A stretch of DNA of 43,715 nucleotides from an uncultured SAR86 cluster bacterium (GCA_902582355.1 CACHRR010000006.1:1-43715); one strand, 5' to 3'; counted from the first letter of the stretch, positions 9,281 through 17,376 are shown. Notes: a model not told the origin generated them from the letters alone. Made by a program: numbers and translations.

Positions 9281-9296
9281 TTAGATCCTTATCTAA
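9281..9296. repeat. Inverted repeat between pyk and the symporter gene
   Basis: TTAGAT-cctt-ATCTAA, two 6 bp arms around 4 nt. It lies between the pyk stop and the sugar symporter start. There is no T-run, so an operator or a small attenuator hairpin is more likely than an intrinsic terminator. Confidence 0.4.
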
Positions 9297-9309
9297 GTCT
9301 TAAATGTTA

Positions 9310-10722
9310 TTAAAAATTAATAATTTGTATTGCTTCGGAATGCTCCTCAGAAAAAATACCAGAGACCATTATGAACTTGAGATTCTTATGGTTTTTATAA
9401 AATTTTTTTAATACTTTTTCAACATGAATGAGCGTCTTATCATGATTATTTAATCTTGAAAGGTAAAAAGAAAGAGTTCCTCCAACAAGAGACATTTGAC
9501 GCAAGGTAGACTTATTATTGGTGAATGTAAAAATAGGAATTCCATTTGGTTTTGCATTAGAAATATAGCTTGCAGTTGAACCAGTTCTTGTTACAGCAAT
9601 TATCCCATCAGCTGATGTTGACTCAGCAAGATTTTTTGCAGCAACTGCAATATTTTCCCAGTCTGAATTAGTTATGAGATTATCTTCGTAACCTAAAGTT
9701 TTAAATTTCTCTGTCTTATTTGATATTGACTTTAGAAGGTTAACGCATTCTACAGGATATTTACCAATACTTGTTTCACCTGATAACATTATTGCATCAG
9801 CCCCTTCATATATTGCATTAGCTATATCTGTGACTTCAGCTCTGGTTGGGGTTGGATTTTGTATCATAGATTCAAGTAAATGAGTTGCAACTATAGATCT
9901 ATTTCCCCATTTAGCACATGCAAACATTATTTTTCTCTGTATATTTGGCAAATCAGTTAGACTTGTCTCAATACCTAAGTCACCTCTTGCAACCATTACG
10001 CCCCATGCTGATTTACAAATTTCATCAATGTTGTCTAAGCCTTCTTGATTTTCAATTTTAGCTATTACCTTTGCCGATGAGTTTTTCTTGTGAAGAAGAT
10101 CATTCAATAACTCTAAATCTTTTTTATTCCTTACAAAAGATGCTGCAATAAAGTCTACTTTGTGTTTTATACCAAAATTAATATCTTCAATATCTTTAGT
10201 TGTAATAGATGGTAAGTTAACTCTGACACCGGGCAGATTCACATGTCTTTTTGAACCTAGCTTTCCTCCATGAAGAACTTTACATAATAAGTTATCAGAA
10301 TCTTTAGATAAAACTCTAAAATTAATAAGGCCATTATCAACGGATATTCGTGAACCAACTTCAACACTATTTACCAAATCTTTATAATTCACTTTAATAG
10401 ATGAAGTTTCCACATCTATTTGATCTCTTATTGTTAATGTTACCTCGTCATCAACTTTAAGCTCAATTGGTAAAGAAGTATCACCAGTTCTTATCTCAGG
10501 TCCTTGTGTATCCAATAAAATTGCAATTTTTTGTGATGGTGAGCTAATTTCAGAATTAATTTTATTTATTCTATTAATTACCTTTAGTGCTGATTTATGT
10601 GTTGCATGTGACATATTAATTCTAGCAACATTCATTCCTGATTTTTGAAGCTTACGAAGTACAATTAAATTATCAGTTGCAGGACCGATAGTGCAAATTA
10701 TTTTAGAACGAGTAAAACGCAT
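9310..10722 (-). CDS. pyk: Pyruvate kinase
   Basis: Final ATP-forming step of glycolysis, phosphoenolpyruvate to pyruvate. The start at MRFTRSKIICTIGPAT gives 470 residues, the usual length; the ORF extends 19 codons further upstream into sequence that looks like leader and terminator. Family motifs are ARINMSH, LDTQGPEIRTG, the active-site lysine region VIAKIENQEGLDNIDEI, MVARGDLGIE and AIYEGADAIMLSGETSIGKYP. The C-terminal domain (from about residue 345) is the allosteric region. A TATCAT hexamer sits 8 nt before this ATG, just past the terminator of the upstream RNA gene, so the mRNA may be nearly leaderless or fed by read-through. Confidence 0.95.
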   Translation of the reverse strand: MRFTRSKIICTIGPATDNLIVLRKLQKSGMNVARINMSHATHKSALKVINRINKINSEISSPSQKIAILLDTQGPEIRTGDTSLPIELKVDDEVTLTIRDQIDVETSSIKVNYKDLVNSVEVGSRISVDNGLINFRVLSKDSDNLLCKVLHGGKLGSKRHVNLPGVRVNLPSITTKDIEDINFGIKHKVDFIAASFVRNKKDLELLNDLLHKKNSSAKVIAKIENQEGLDNIDEICKSAWGVMVARGDLGIETSLTDLPNIQRKIMFACAKWGNRSIVATHLLESMIQNPTPTRAEVTDIANAIYEGADAIMLSGETSIGKYPVECVNLLKSISNKTEKFKTLGYEDNLITNSDWENIAVAAKNLAESTSADGIIAVTRTGSTASYISNAKPNGIPIFTFTNNKSTLRQMSLVGGTLSFYLSRLNNHDKTLIHVEKVLKKFYKNHKNLKFIMVSGIFSEEHSEAIQIINF

Positions 10723-10730
10723 AGGAACGA

Positions 10731-10736
10731 ATGATA
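10731..10736 (-). promoter_or_regulatory. Candidate -10 element of pyk
   Basis: TATCAT on the minus strand, 8 nt before the chosen pyk ATG. A weak -35-like TTGCAT lies 16 bp further upstream. This places the promoter directly behind the RNA gene's terminator. Confidence 0.35.
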
Positions 10737-10761
10737 ATGAATAAATTGCTTTATGCAAGAC

Positions 10762-10786
10762 AAAAAAAAACAGAGGCATGCTCTGT
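10762..10786 (-). terminator. Intrinsic terminator of the small RNA
   Basis: On the minus strand ACAGAG-catgc-CTCTGT is followed by a run of eight to nine T. It ends the RNA gene and stands 40 bp upstream of the pyk start. Confidence 0.85.
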
Positions 10787-10986
10787 TTCTTTAAAGTTCG
10801 AGTTCCTCAGGGGTCTAAAGTGAGATTTTCTTTAGCTCCTCGAATCCTTTCTCTTGGACTCTTGGTGGACTCACAAGCTCTTTTTTATCGCCGACTCTTG
10901 TAAGTGCTTTCTCCCTTCGGTCTCTTCCTCTAGCTTCTCTCTTGGTCTCCCGTCTGCAGTTGGTCACAAGTCGGTCGCTATTGGTA
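10762..10986 (-). ncRNA. Unidentified structured small RNA (about 225 nt), six GGA motifs
   Basis: Independent RNA gene bounded by a strong promoter (TTGACA, 16 bp, TAATAT) and an intrinsic terminator, with no convincing ORF. It is visibly richer in G+C and purines than its surroundings. Pairings I can trace are CCGACTTGT (10963-10971) with ACAAGAGTCGG (bulged), TTCGAG with CTCGAA, and CTAAAG with CTTTAG inside it, followed by the terminator stem. Six GGA triplets occur (plus-strand TCC at 10804, 10837, 10845, 10912, 10926, 10948), mostly as ARGGA or GAGGA, the core recognised by CsrA/RsmA. CUUGUGA occurs twice. I could not match it to 6S, tmRNA, RNase P or SRP RNA. A CsrB/RsmY-like regulator is one hypothesis; a diverged 6S RNA is another. 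Confidence 0.7.
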
Positions 10987-10992
10987 AGTTAT

Positions 10993-11020
10993 ATATTACA
11001 GCGTCATTTAATTTTGTCAA
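10993..11020 (-). promoter_or_regulatory. Strong sigma70 promoter of the small RNA
   Basis: Consensus -35 TTGACA (11015-11020), a 16 bp spacer and -10 TAATAT (10993-10998) on the minus strand. The predicted start is near 10986. It is among the best promoter matches in the window. Confidence 0.8.
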
Positions 11021-11074
11021 TACTTTTTTTAAAAAAAATATATTTTTTTGTAAATTAAATTTGTATTTAAACAA

Positions 11075-11362
11075 TTAAGTCCCTTTTACAATCGATACCA
11101 ATCTTTTAGCAGAATTTTTTACAATTTTAAGCGCATTTTGATACTCAATCGATTGATAACATTCAATTGCTTTTTGATACGAAGAAAATTCAACTACAAC
11201 AGTTCTTGAATAACCTTTCTCTTCAAACTCTGTCTGGATACCTCCCCTTACAATAAATTTTCCATCGAATTTATTTATTACATTTGTAGCTATTTCAATA
11301 TATTTTGAATATTCGTCAGCCACAATCACGTCAGATCTTACAACCCAATAACCTTTTGACAT
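11075..11362 (-). CDS. DUF1330 family protein
   Basis: Small protein of 95 residues with a DUF1330 (dimeric alpha+beta barrel) pattern: GYWVVRSDVIVADEYSKYIE, GGKFIVRGG-like DGKFIVRGGIQTEFEEKG and YQKAIECYQSIEYQNALKI. Family members are small cytoplasmic proteins without a settled biochemical role. It starts 2 bp after the malate synthase stop and so is almost certainly cotranscribed with it, hinting at a role linked to glyoxylate or C2 metabolism; that link is inference. About 50 bp of AT-rich sequence separates its stop from the promoter of the downstream RNA. Confidence 0.75.
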   Translation of the reverse strand: MSKGYWVVRSDVIVADEYSKYIEIATNVINKFDGKFIVRGGIQTEFEEKGYSRTVVVEFSSYQKAIECYQSIEYQNALKIVKNSAKRLVSIVKGT

Positions 11363-11364
11363 TA

Positions 11365-13560
11365 TTATTTTCTTTTAAGTCTCATTTCATGAAGAATTGG
11401 TTCTGTATATCCACTTGGTTGATCAATGCCTTTGATTGCTAATTCGCAAGCAGTCTTAAAAGCAATTCCATCATAAGAAGGAGACATTTTTTTATAATTA
11501 ACATCATTTTTGTTCTGATCATCAACAATTTTTGCCATTTTTTTCATAATGTTAATAACCTCCTCTTTTGTGCATAGTCCATGATGAAGCCAGTTTGATA
11601 TATATTGACTTGAAATACGACACGTTGCTCTGTCTTCCATAAGTCCAATATCATTAATATCTGGAACTTTTGAACAACCAATCCCTTGGTCAACCCATCT
11701 CACTACATAGCCCAGAATACCCTGAGCATTATTTTCTATCTCAGCATTAATTTCATCTGTTGTAAGTTTGTTTTGATTATTTAATAACGGAATCTTTAAT
11801 AAGTCTTCGAGTTTGGCTTTTTCTCTTTTTAATAACTTAGTTTGTTCCTCATGAACATTTATTTGATGATAATGAAGAGCATGAAGAGTTGCCGCTGTTG
11901 GTGATGGTACCCAAGCACAATTTGCTCCTGACATGGGGTGAATCATTTTTGTCTTTAACATTTCTGACATTTCATCTGGCATTGGCCACATACCCTTACC
12001 TATTTGAGCATTGCCTTGAAAGCCGGTTTCGAGACCAATATCAACATTCCAGTTTTCGTATGCAGTTATCCAATCTTGAGTTTTCATCGAAGCTTTTGTT
12101 ACCATTGGTCCTGCTTCCATGCTTGTATGAATTTCATCACCTGTTCTATCAAGAAAACCTGTATTTATAAAAATTACTCTTTCTCTAGCTTCATAAATAC
12201 ATTCTTTTAAATTTACAGTTGTTCTTCTTTCCTCATCCATAATACCAATCTTTATAGTATTTTTTGGTAAATTAAAAATAGTTTCAATTTCAGCAAACAA
12301 ATCACATGTAAATTTAACCTCCTCTGGACCATGCATTTTTGGTTTAACAATATAAATACTTTTTGTCTTAGAATTTTTATAAACTCCATTGCCAATAATG
12401 TCATGCACGGATATACATACAGTAAAAAAAGCATCCATTATGCCTTCGAAAACAGGATTTCCCATTTGATTTTTTATCGCAGGATTTGTCATTAAGAGGC
12501 CAACATTTCTAACTAACATAAGACTTCTTCCAGGAAGTAAGATCATTTTCCCATTTTTAAGAAGATACTTTCTGTCAGGATTTAATTCCCTAGTAATATA
12601 CTTACCATTTTTATCAAAAGATCTTTTAAGATTCCCTTTCATCAGACCCAACCAATTTCTATATACTATGATCTTATCTTCTGCATCTACTGCAGCAACA
12701 GAATCCTCACAGTCTTGAATTGTTGTAACTGCAGATTCCATTAAGATATCCTTTATTCCTGCAGCATCCTCTTGACCTATAGGATGTGATCTATCTACTT
12801 GTATTTCAAAGTGAAGATTATTGTTTTTGAATAAAAGTCCATATGCTCCTTCTCCCTTATCCATATATCCAATATATTTATTTGGATCTTTCAACGTTGT
12901 AATAGTTCCATCTTCCAAGGCACAAGATAACTCACCATCAATAAATTCAAAACGGATCACGTCTTTATAATTTCCAATGAGTAAAGGTATTGAGTCATCT
13001 AAGAATTTTTTTGAAAATAATATTACTTTTTCGCCTCTTATTGGATTGTACCCTCCCTCTTTTTTTGCGCCATCTTCCTCTTTGATTACATTTGTTCCAT
13101 ATAGAGCATCATATAAACTTCCCCATCTTGCATTTGCTGCATTTAAAGCAAATCTTGCATTCATAACAGGAACCACAAGCTGTGGTCCTGCAATTTTTCG
13201 AATTTCAGGATCAACATTCCAAGTACTAATTTTAAATTCGTTCTTTCTTGGAGCTATATATCCAATATCTTCAAGAAAAGTTCTATATTTAACAATGTCT
13301 AAATTATTATTTTTGTGCCAGTTATTAATTTGATTTTGTAATGACTTTCTTTTAGCTAATAGATCTTTATTTTTTTGTGTGAACTTTTTTAAAAGTAATT
13401 CAAATGAACTCCAAAAATAATGCGGAGATATTTCTAAACCAGGTAAAATCTCATTTTTTACAAAATCTTCCATATTGGGATCAATTATTAAATTGACCTC
13501 AGCTGGTTTATGTTTGATTGGATTAAAAAAAAGATTAAATATTTTTAAAATAAACTTCAT
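11365..13560 (-). CDS. glcB: Malate synthase G
   Basis: Condenses glyoxylate with acetyl-CoA to malate (glyoxylate shunt or glycolate assimilation). The 731 residues match the G isoform (about 723). Landmarks are NARFALNAANARWGSLYDALYGT, the catalytic arginine region YRNWLGLMKGNL, the metal-site region IGIMDEERRTTVN, FINTGFLDRTGDEIHTSMEAGPM and the C-terminal WVDQGIGCSKVPDINDIGLMEDRATCRIS with the catalytic aspartate. No isocitrate lyase or glycolate oxidase gene is nearby. TATAAT lies exactly 6 nt before the ATG, predicting a leaderless mRNA. The DUF1330 gene follows after 2 bp. Confidence 0.96.
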   Translation of the reverse strand: MKFILKIFNLFFNPIKHKPAEVNLIIDPNMEDFVKNEILPGLEISPHYFWSSFELLLKKFTQKNKDLLAKRKSLQNQINNWHKNNNLDIVKYRTFLEDIGYIAPRKNEFKISTWNVDPEIRKIAGPQLVVPVMNARFALNAANARWGSLYDALYGTNVIKEEDGAKKEGGYNPIRGEKVILFSKKFLDDSIPLLIGNYKDVIRFEFIDGELSCALEDGTITTLKDPNKYIGYMDKGEGAYGLLFKNNNLHFEIQVDRSHPIGQEDAAGIKDILMESAVTTIQDCEDSVAAVDAEDKIIVYRNWLGLMKGNLKRSFDKNGKYITRELNPDRKYLLKNGKMILLPGRSLMLVRNVGLLMTNPAIKNQMGNPVFEGIMDAFFTVCISVHDIIGNGVYKNSKTKSIYIVKPKMHGPEEVKFTCDLFAEIETIFNLPKNTIKIGIMDEERRTTVNLKECIYEARERVIFINTGFLDRTGDEIHTSMEAGPMVTKASMKTQDWITAYENWNVDIGLETGFQGNAQIGKGMWPMPDEMSEMLKTKMIHPMSGANCAWVPSPTAATLHALHYHQINVHEEQTKLLKREKAKLEDLLKIPLLNNQNKLTTDEINAEIENNAQGILGYVVRWVDQGIGCSKVPDINDIGLMEDRATCRISSQYISNWLHHGLCTKEEVINIMKKMAKIVDDQNKNDVNYKKMSPSYDGIAFKTACELAIKGIDQPSGYTEPILHEMRLKRK

Positions 13561-13566
13561 GTAATC

Positions 13567-13572
13567 ATTATA
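13567..13572 (-). promoter_or_regulatory. -10 element of malate synthase (leaderless)
   Basis: Exact TATAAT on the minus strand, 6 nt (gattac) before the glcB ATG. A TTGTAA lies 19 bp further upstream. It sits in the 45 bp gap after the monooxygenase stop. Confidence 0.6.
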
Positions 13573-13605
13573 ACAATTTTAAAAAATTAACTTACAATCA
13601 ATAAT

Positions 13606-14733
13606 TCAGATGCCTAAACCTTCAGTAATATCATAATTCCATATTCCTCTTGTTCTTAAAGAAACAATATTAGTGTATTTCATCAAGCTATTTCGAAGAA
13701 AAATAGCTAAGGGATTACCTAAATGATTAAATTTTGCTTGATTAAGTGACATCTTGTGAATTTTTCTTACTCTTTTTAATCTAATGTGGTTATATTTAGT
13801 TTGACTTTTTATAATGTCATTCTTGTATAAGTTAATTAAATTTCCAAATATATAAGCATCCTCAAGAGCTAAACAACCTCCTTGTCCAAGAAAAGGTACT
13901 ATTGGATGAGCGGCGTCACCAATTAAAGTAAGATTTTCTATATATAAGTCTTTAATTTTAGGTCTAATGAAAACTCCCCACTTAAATATTTCACTAGAAT
14001 TATTATCTAAAAAATATTTTTGCATTAATTTTGATGGTAATTCTTTTGAAAGATCATCCAATGAACCTTTAAACTTCCATGATTCCTTTAACGCTTTAGA
14101 TTTTTTTATGACCGCAACAAAGCTGATTTTGTTTTCTGAAATTGGGTACGAAACTATATGAACGTTCTTATCAAGATGAAAGATTATATCTTTTTGGTTA
14201 CCAAATAATATTGATCTCCAAACTGAATATCCACTATAAATAAGATCTTCATCATTACTGATTTTTTGTCTACATTTTGACCTTATACCATCCGCACCAA
14301 TTGTGTGAAAAGGTTTGTATATTTTTTTATTTGTAAAATTTAAGGATTTACTATCAAGACTTAAGTCAGATAATTCGTGATTAAATAAAACATCTCCATC
14401 CATTGAAATATACTTTTCGTATAATATTTTATGCAATAAATCTCTAGACGTTGTTATAACATTTATAGGTGTGTTTGCTATTTGATTTGATCTTGAGAAA
14501 AAGATTGCATTTCTTGGATTGCATGATTTTGTTTTAATATTATTAAAAACGTCTAAATCTTTTAAAACTCTTAACCCATTGGGTGATAAAGATATCCCAG
14601 CACCATATTCAGATATTTTTTTTGACTTCTCAAAAATTAGGCATGGTATGTTATTTTTTTTTAAAATTATGCCCAAAGCAAGGCCAGATATGCCTGCTCC
14701 AACAATAGCAATATGTTTTGAAATATCCTTCAT
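13606..14733 (-). CDS. FAD-dependent monooxygenase (aromatic/UbiH-type hydroxylase superfamily)
   Basis: Flavoprotein monooxygenase of 375 residues. The start is the ATG at 14733 rather than the GTG at 14748, because a CATAAT -10-like box lies exactly 6 nt before the ATG and the GTG would fall inside it. Family motifs are the N-terminal Rossmann fold HIAIVGAGISGLALGIILKK, YGAGISLSPNG, the DG motif GADGIRSKCRQ near residue 150, and the GD motif TLIGDAAHPIVPFLGQGGCLALEDA. This pattern fits salicylate-hydroxylase-like or ubiquinone-type hydroxylases using NAD(P)H and O2. The substrate is unknown and no pathway neighbours help. A terminator from the upstream gene ends about 25 bp before the start. 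Confidence 0.82.
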   Translation of the reverse strand: MKDISKHIAIVGAGISGLALGIILKKNNIPCLIFEKSKKISEYGAGISLSPNGLRVLKDLDVFNNIKTKSCNPRNAIFFSRSNQIANTPINVITTSRDLLHKILYEKYISMDGDVLFNHELSDLSLDSKSLNFTNKKIYKPFHTIGADGIRSKCRQKISNDEDLIYSGYSVWRSILFGNQKDIIFHLDKNVHIVSYPISENKISFVAVIKKSKALKESWKFKGSLDDLSKELPSKLMQKYFLDNNSSEIFKWGVFIRPKIKDLYIENLTLIGDAAHPIVPFLGQGGCLALEDAYIFGNLINLYKNDIIKSQTKYNHIRLKRVRKIHKMSLNQAKFNHLGNPLAIFLRNSLMKYTNIVSLRTRGIWNYDITEGLGI

Positions 14734-14739
14734 TAGTTC

Positions 14740-14745
14740 ATTATG
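14740..14745 (-). promoter_or_regulatory. Candidate -10 element of the FAD monooxygenase (leaderless)
   Basis: CATAAT on the minus strand, exactly 6 nt (gaacta) before the ATG at 14733. It lies directly after the upstream terminator, so any -35 region falls inside that hairpin. Confidence 0.45.
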
Positions 14746-14756
14746 CACTAATAATA

Positions 14757-14781
14757 AAAAGGGAGCTTAAAGCTCCCTTTA
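14757..14781 (-). terminator. Intrinsic terminator (bidirectional shape)
   Basis: 10 bp stem AAAGGGAGCT / AGCTCCCTTT with a 3 nt loop; on the minus strand it ends in a T-rich tail. It terminates the secreted protein gene at 14799-15563. Confidence 0.85.
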
Positions 14782-14798
14782 ATTTAAAATTTCTAAAC

Positions 14799-15563
14799 TT
14801 ATTCTGAAGACTTTAATGGTGTTCCGAAATAAGCCCTTGCATTTGAACAAGACCATCCCTCTAAATTAGCATATGCCTCTGAATCAACTAATTTTGTATA
14901 AAATCTCTCAGCATTTGTTCCTCTCTCTGAAATTGATGAAGAATACATCAATCTAATGAAATCAACTCCATCAGGTAATTCATATCCAGAATCTGGGACA
15001 ATCATTTTTCTCCCAACTGTATCTCCCTCAGATTGTGCATAAATTGCAAAATCTTTATACATATCATAGACCTGTCTCATATCAAAACCTTCATCAATTG
15101 AACAATCTGAATAAGTGGCCCACATTATATTTCCTATATCCATACTGGCTGGCTCAGAAATGACCCACTGCCATGTATCAACTTGTCTACTGTTCGTTAC
15201 AGGCAAAGATTCGAGAAGTTTTGGTCCACCTTCCGACATCCATGTTTCAAGTCCATTATATTGAAGAACTGAGGTTGGCCATGTGTTTACCCACATTACA
15301 TCAAGACTTTCCATATCACTATTGAAATATGGTTGAAGTAAAGCAACTGTCATTGTGTCGTATGTATCACCTTTTTCTTCAGCCCATTTAGCAAATTTTT
15401 CATACCAGTCCACCAAGTCATTAATATCTTTATATTGATTGAATTTACCAATATAGTACTCAGCTTTATTTACTTCAGGTTCATATTTATATTTTGGTGA
15501 CTCATGATCATCAGAAGTCACAAAAAAACTAAACATTAAAGTTAGGCTTAAAAGTAGTCTCAT
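14799..15563 (-). CDS. Secreted protein of unknown function, two similar halves
   Basis: Exported protein of 254 residues that I do not recognise. A signal peptide (LLLSLTLMFSFFVT) is followed by two halves of similar layout: AEYYIGKFNQYKDINDLVDWYEKFAKWAEEKG and later ATYSDCSIDEGFDMRQVYDMYKDFAIYAQSEG, each followed by a Trp/Tyr-rich strand region. Two cysteines in the second half (YSDCS and EGWSCSNAR) could form a disulfide in the periplasm. The layout resembles the lipoprotein at 30755-31612, so the two probably belong to one family with a dimeric alpha+beta-barrel-like fold. A good AGGGAG Shine-Dalgarno lies 8 nt before the ATG, unlike the leaderless genes nearby. A terminator follows. Confidence 0.6.
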   Translation of the reverse strand: MRLLLSLTLMFSFFVTSDDHESPKYKYEPEVNKAEYYIGKFNQYKDINDLVDWYEKFAKWAEEKGDTYDTMTVALLQPYFNSDMESLDVMWVNTWPTSVLQYNGLETWMSEGGPKLLESLPVTNSRQVDTWQWVISEPASMDIGNIMWATYSDCSIDEGFDMRQVYDMYKDFAIYAQSEGDTVGRKMIVPDSGYELPDGVDFIRLMYSSSISERGTNAERFYTKLVDSEAYANLEGWSCSNARAYFGTPLKSSE

Positions 15564-15646
15564 TATTTTTCTCCCTAAATATGTTGACTTATAAATATAT
15601 CATTTGATCATCATAGGTTTGAGAAAATTATGTATTTTTTTTGTAT

Positions 15647-16597
15647 CTAATTTATAAGGCCGAACAAATCATACATTGAAACAAAATTCCAGATTTCTTC
15701 TGAGGCATTAACGTTATATTCTTGAGAATTTGGCCAATTATGACCCATAGTTGGGTGCAAAATTAACTTAACATTAACATTGTTCAAACAATTTAAATAA
15801 GTATCGTATGTAACTAAAGAAAAATCATCATAATCAATAAATGTTTCAGGATTTGAGTTACATGAATTGTAATTAATCCAATAATCAATTACGTCAGGAA
15901 TACTTTTTGAGCCTCCATTTCCTTCATATGGAACAACGAAATCAAGCAATCCATGAATTTGTAAAATTGGTGTTGGATGGTTAGGTGAACAATCATCAAA
16001 TGTGTCATAAGTCATTGAACCTGTTACTGATGCAATTGCGGCAAATTTATTACTTAAATTGCATGCAAGATGATAGCTCATATATCCTCCATTAGACATT
16101 CCAGATGAATAAATTCTATTTTCATCTATTACAATTTTTTGTTTTACTAAATCAATTAATGTTTCAAAAAAATCCAAATCATTCACATCACTTTTTGATG
16201 TCCAACCACCTACATTCCAATGAGTGGATAATGTTGAAGTTGTAGCACCTTGGGGATAGATGACTACTAGATTATTTGCATCAGCTATTGATTCATAATT
16301 TGTATAATTAAAATGTCTATAGGCGGATGATCCATAGCCATGAAGTGCAAAGAGGACTGGTACGCTTAAATTTTCATCTAATTCAGCCGGACTATAAATA
16401 TAATAAAAACGAGCTCTGCTGTCATGCTCTAATTCACATCTTTGTAATCCTGATACTGAAGAATTTGTACATGTCTCAAAAAGGGAATTTGAATTTTGGT
16501 CATCAAGATTATTATTTGAATTTGAAGGTCCAGATGAGCTACCGCCACATGAAACCAATAAAAATAAAACAAGAATTTTTGTGGGTATTTTTTTCAT
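15647..16597 (-). CDS. Esterase lipoprotein (LpqC/CE1-like, PHB depolymerase family)
   Basis: Predicted lipoprotein esterase of 316 residues. The lipobox is LLVSC (Cys17) after a short signal peptide, followed by a Ser/Asn-rich linker. The alpha/beta-hydrolase core has LFALHGYGSSAYRHF, LVVIYPQGATT, WNVGGW, the nucleophile motif GMSNGGYMS, ILQIHGLLDFVVPYEGNGG (acid region) and a C-terminal histidine in HPTMGHNWPN. This is the LpqC / feruloyl-esterase CE1 pattern, suggesting hydrolysis of ester bonds on plant- or algal-type polysaccharides or on polyhydroxyalkanoate oligomers; the substrate is not determinable. TATAAT lies 5 nt before the ATG and a terminator 30 bp upstream. Confidence 0.85.
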   Translation of the reverse strand: MKKIPTKILVLFLLVSCGGSSSGPSNSNNNLDDQNSNSLFETCTNSSVSGLQRCELEHDSRARFYYIYSPAELDENLSVPVLFALHGYGSSAYRHFNYTNYESIADANNLVVIYPQGATTSTLSTHWNVGGWTSKSDVNDLDFFETLIDLVKQKIVIDENRIYSSGMSNGGYMSYHLACNLSNKFAAIASVTGSMTYDTFDDCSPNHPTPILQIHGLLDFVVPYEGNGGSKSIPDVIDYWINYNSCNSNPETFIDYDDFSLVTYDTYLNCLNNVNVKLILHPTMGHNWPNSQEYNVNASEEIWNFVSMYDLFGLIN

Positions 16598-16602
16598 TAA
16601 GT

Positions 16603-16608
16603 ATTATA
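16603..16608 (-). promoter_or_regulatory. -10 element of the esterase lipoprotein gene (leaderless)
   Basis: Exact TATAAT on the minus strand, 5 nt (actta) before the ATG at 16597. It lies about 20 bp past the upstream terminator. Confidence 0.55.
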
Positions 16609-16626
16609 TTAAATTAGCCATATACA

Positions 16627-16660
16627 AAAAAAAAGGGAGTAAATTTACTCCCTTTTTTTT
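16627..16660 (-). terminator. Intrinsic terminator, 34 nt perfect palindrome
   Basis: GGGAGTAAATTTACTCCC flanked by eight A and eight T, a perfectly symmetric hairpin able to work in both directions. It ends the gene at 16672-17376. Confidence 0.88.
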
Positions 16661-16671
16661 AAAAGATATTT

Positions 16672-17376
16672 TTAATTACTATAACTAATAATATTTCTTA
16701 AAACTGAAATACTGATTAACTCTCTGTTGTCTGAAACTTTCTCTGAAAATTCAGCAAAGTCCTCACTTGCATAAAGGGTTTCCGCCGATTCCATTGCCTG
16801 AGACATTGAGCCAGCACTAGTGTAGGCATAATGACTATAATAATTGACATCTCCACCAATATTTTGTCGAAGACCATATGTGCCAATGATATCGCCAGCT
16901 TCTTCAAGTTCTGCGATTAATTCAGTATATGCCATTGCATATGAAGATGGATCATTTACTTTCATCCTATAAACAGTATTAAATCCATTATTTTCTGGTT
17001 CAGTGCTGCCACCGGATATCAATTTCATATGTAAAGATTCTTCTACATTTGTCAACATTGATGATGTTTCACTTAGATGCATTATAAATTGAGGATCATT
17101 AAATAATTCAGTTGCAACTCCAAGACTTTCAGCATCATCATAATCTAAGACAACAGCATGAGTTGCATCATCGTATCCATTAAAAACATACTGATGAAGT
17201 GAAACAGTAGCAGGAAATGATTTACCCCAATCAGAATTCATCAGATTATCTAATGATTTCGAATAACTTGCTGGATCAGAAACATTTAAAGAGTAAATTG
17301 CAATGTAGCCTGCAGCAACTATTGACTGAGAAGATATAATAAATAATGTAAATAAACTAAAAATTATTTTTTTCAT
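16672..17376 (-). CDS. Secreted duplicated-domain protein of unknown function
   Basis: Exported protein of 234 residues with a clear internal duplication. After the signal peptide (IIFSLFTLFIISSQSIVAAG), repeat 1 begins YIAIYSLNVSDPASYSKSL and repeat 2 begins FNTVYRMKVNDPSSYAMAY; each ends with a helix and a strand (ESLHMKLIS, ISISVLRNI). The repeats look like ABM/DUF1330-type dimeric alpha+beta barrels placed in tandem, so one chain may form a pseudo-dimer. No catalytic residues stand out. A strong AGGAGA Shine-Dalgarno lies 8 nt before the ATG. tRNA-Gly lies upstream and a perfect terminator downstream. Confidence 0.65.
   Translation of the reverse strand: MKKIIFSLFTLFIISSQSIVAAGYIAIYSLNVSDPASYSKSLDNLMNSDWGKSFPATVSLHQYVFNGYDDATHAVVLDYDDAESLGVATELFNDPQFIMHLSETSSMLTNVEESLHMKLISGGSTEPENNGFNTVYRMKVNDPSSYAMAYTELIAELEEAGDIIGTYGLRQNIGGDVNYYSHYAYTSAGSMSQAMESAETLYASEDFAEFSEKVSDNRELISISVLRNIISYSN

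Noticed and set aside
10723-10779. 19-codon N-terminal extension of pyruvate kinase
   Set aside because: It reaches into the small RNA terminator, and known pyruvate kinases begin at the MRFTRSKIICTIGPA position.
10762-10986. Identification of the small RNA as tmRNA, RNase P RNA or SRP RNA
   Set aside because: There is no tRNA-like ends or tag ORF for tmRNA, no conserved RNase P core segments, and no SRP apical-loop motif; 6S could not be excluded by eye.
10854-11078. 74-residue plus-strand ORF
   Set aside because: It lies antisense to the small RNA gene and its promoter; composition is low complexity and no family is recognisable.
11889-13333. Several ORFs of 60-118 residues antisense to malate synthase
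   Set aside because: They are shadows of a highly conserved gene on the minus strand, with no independent promoter or family match.
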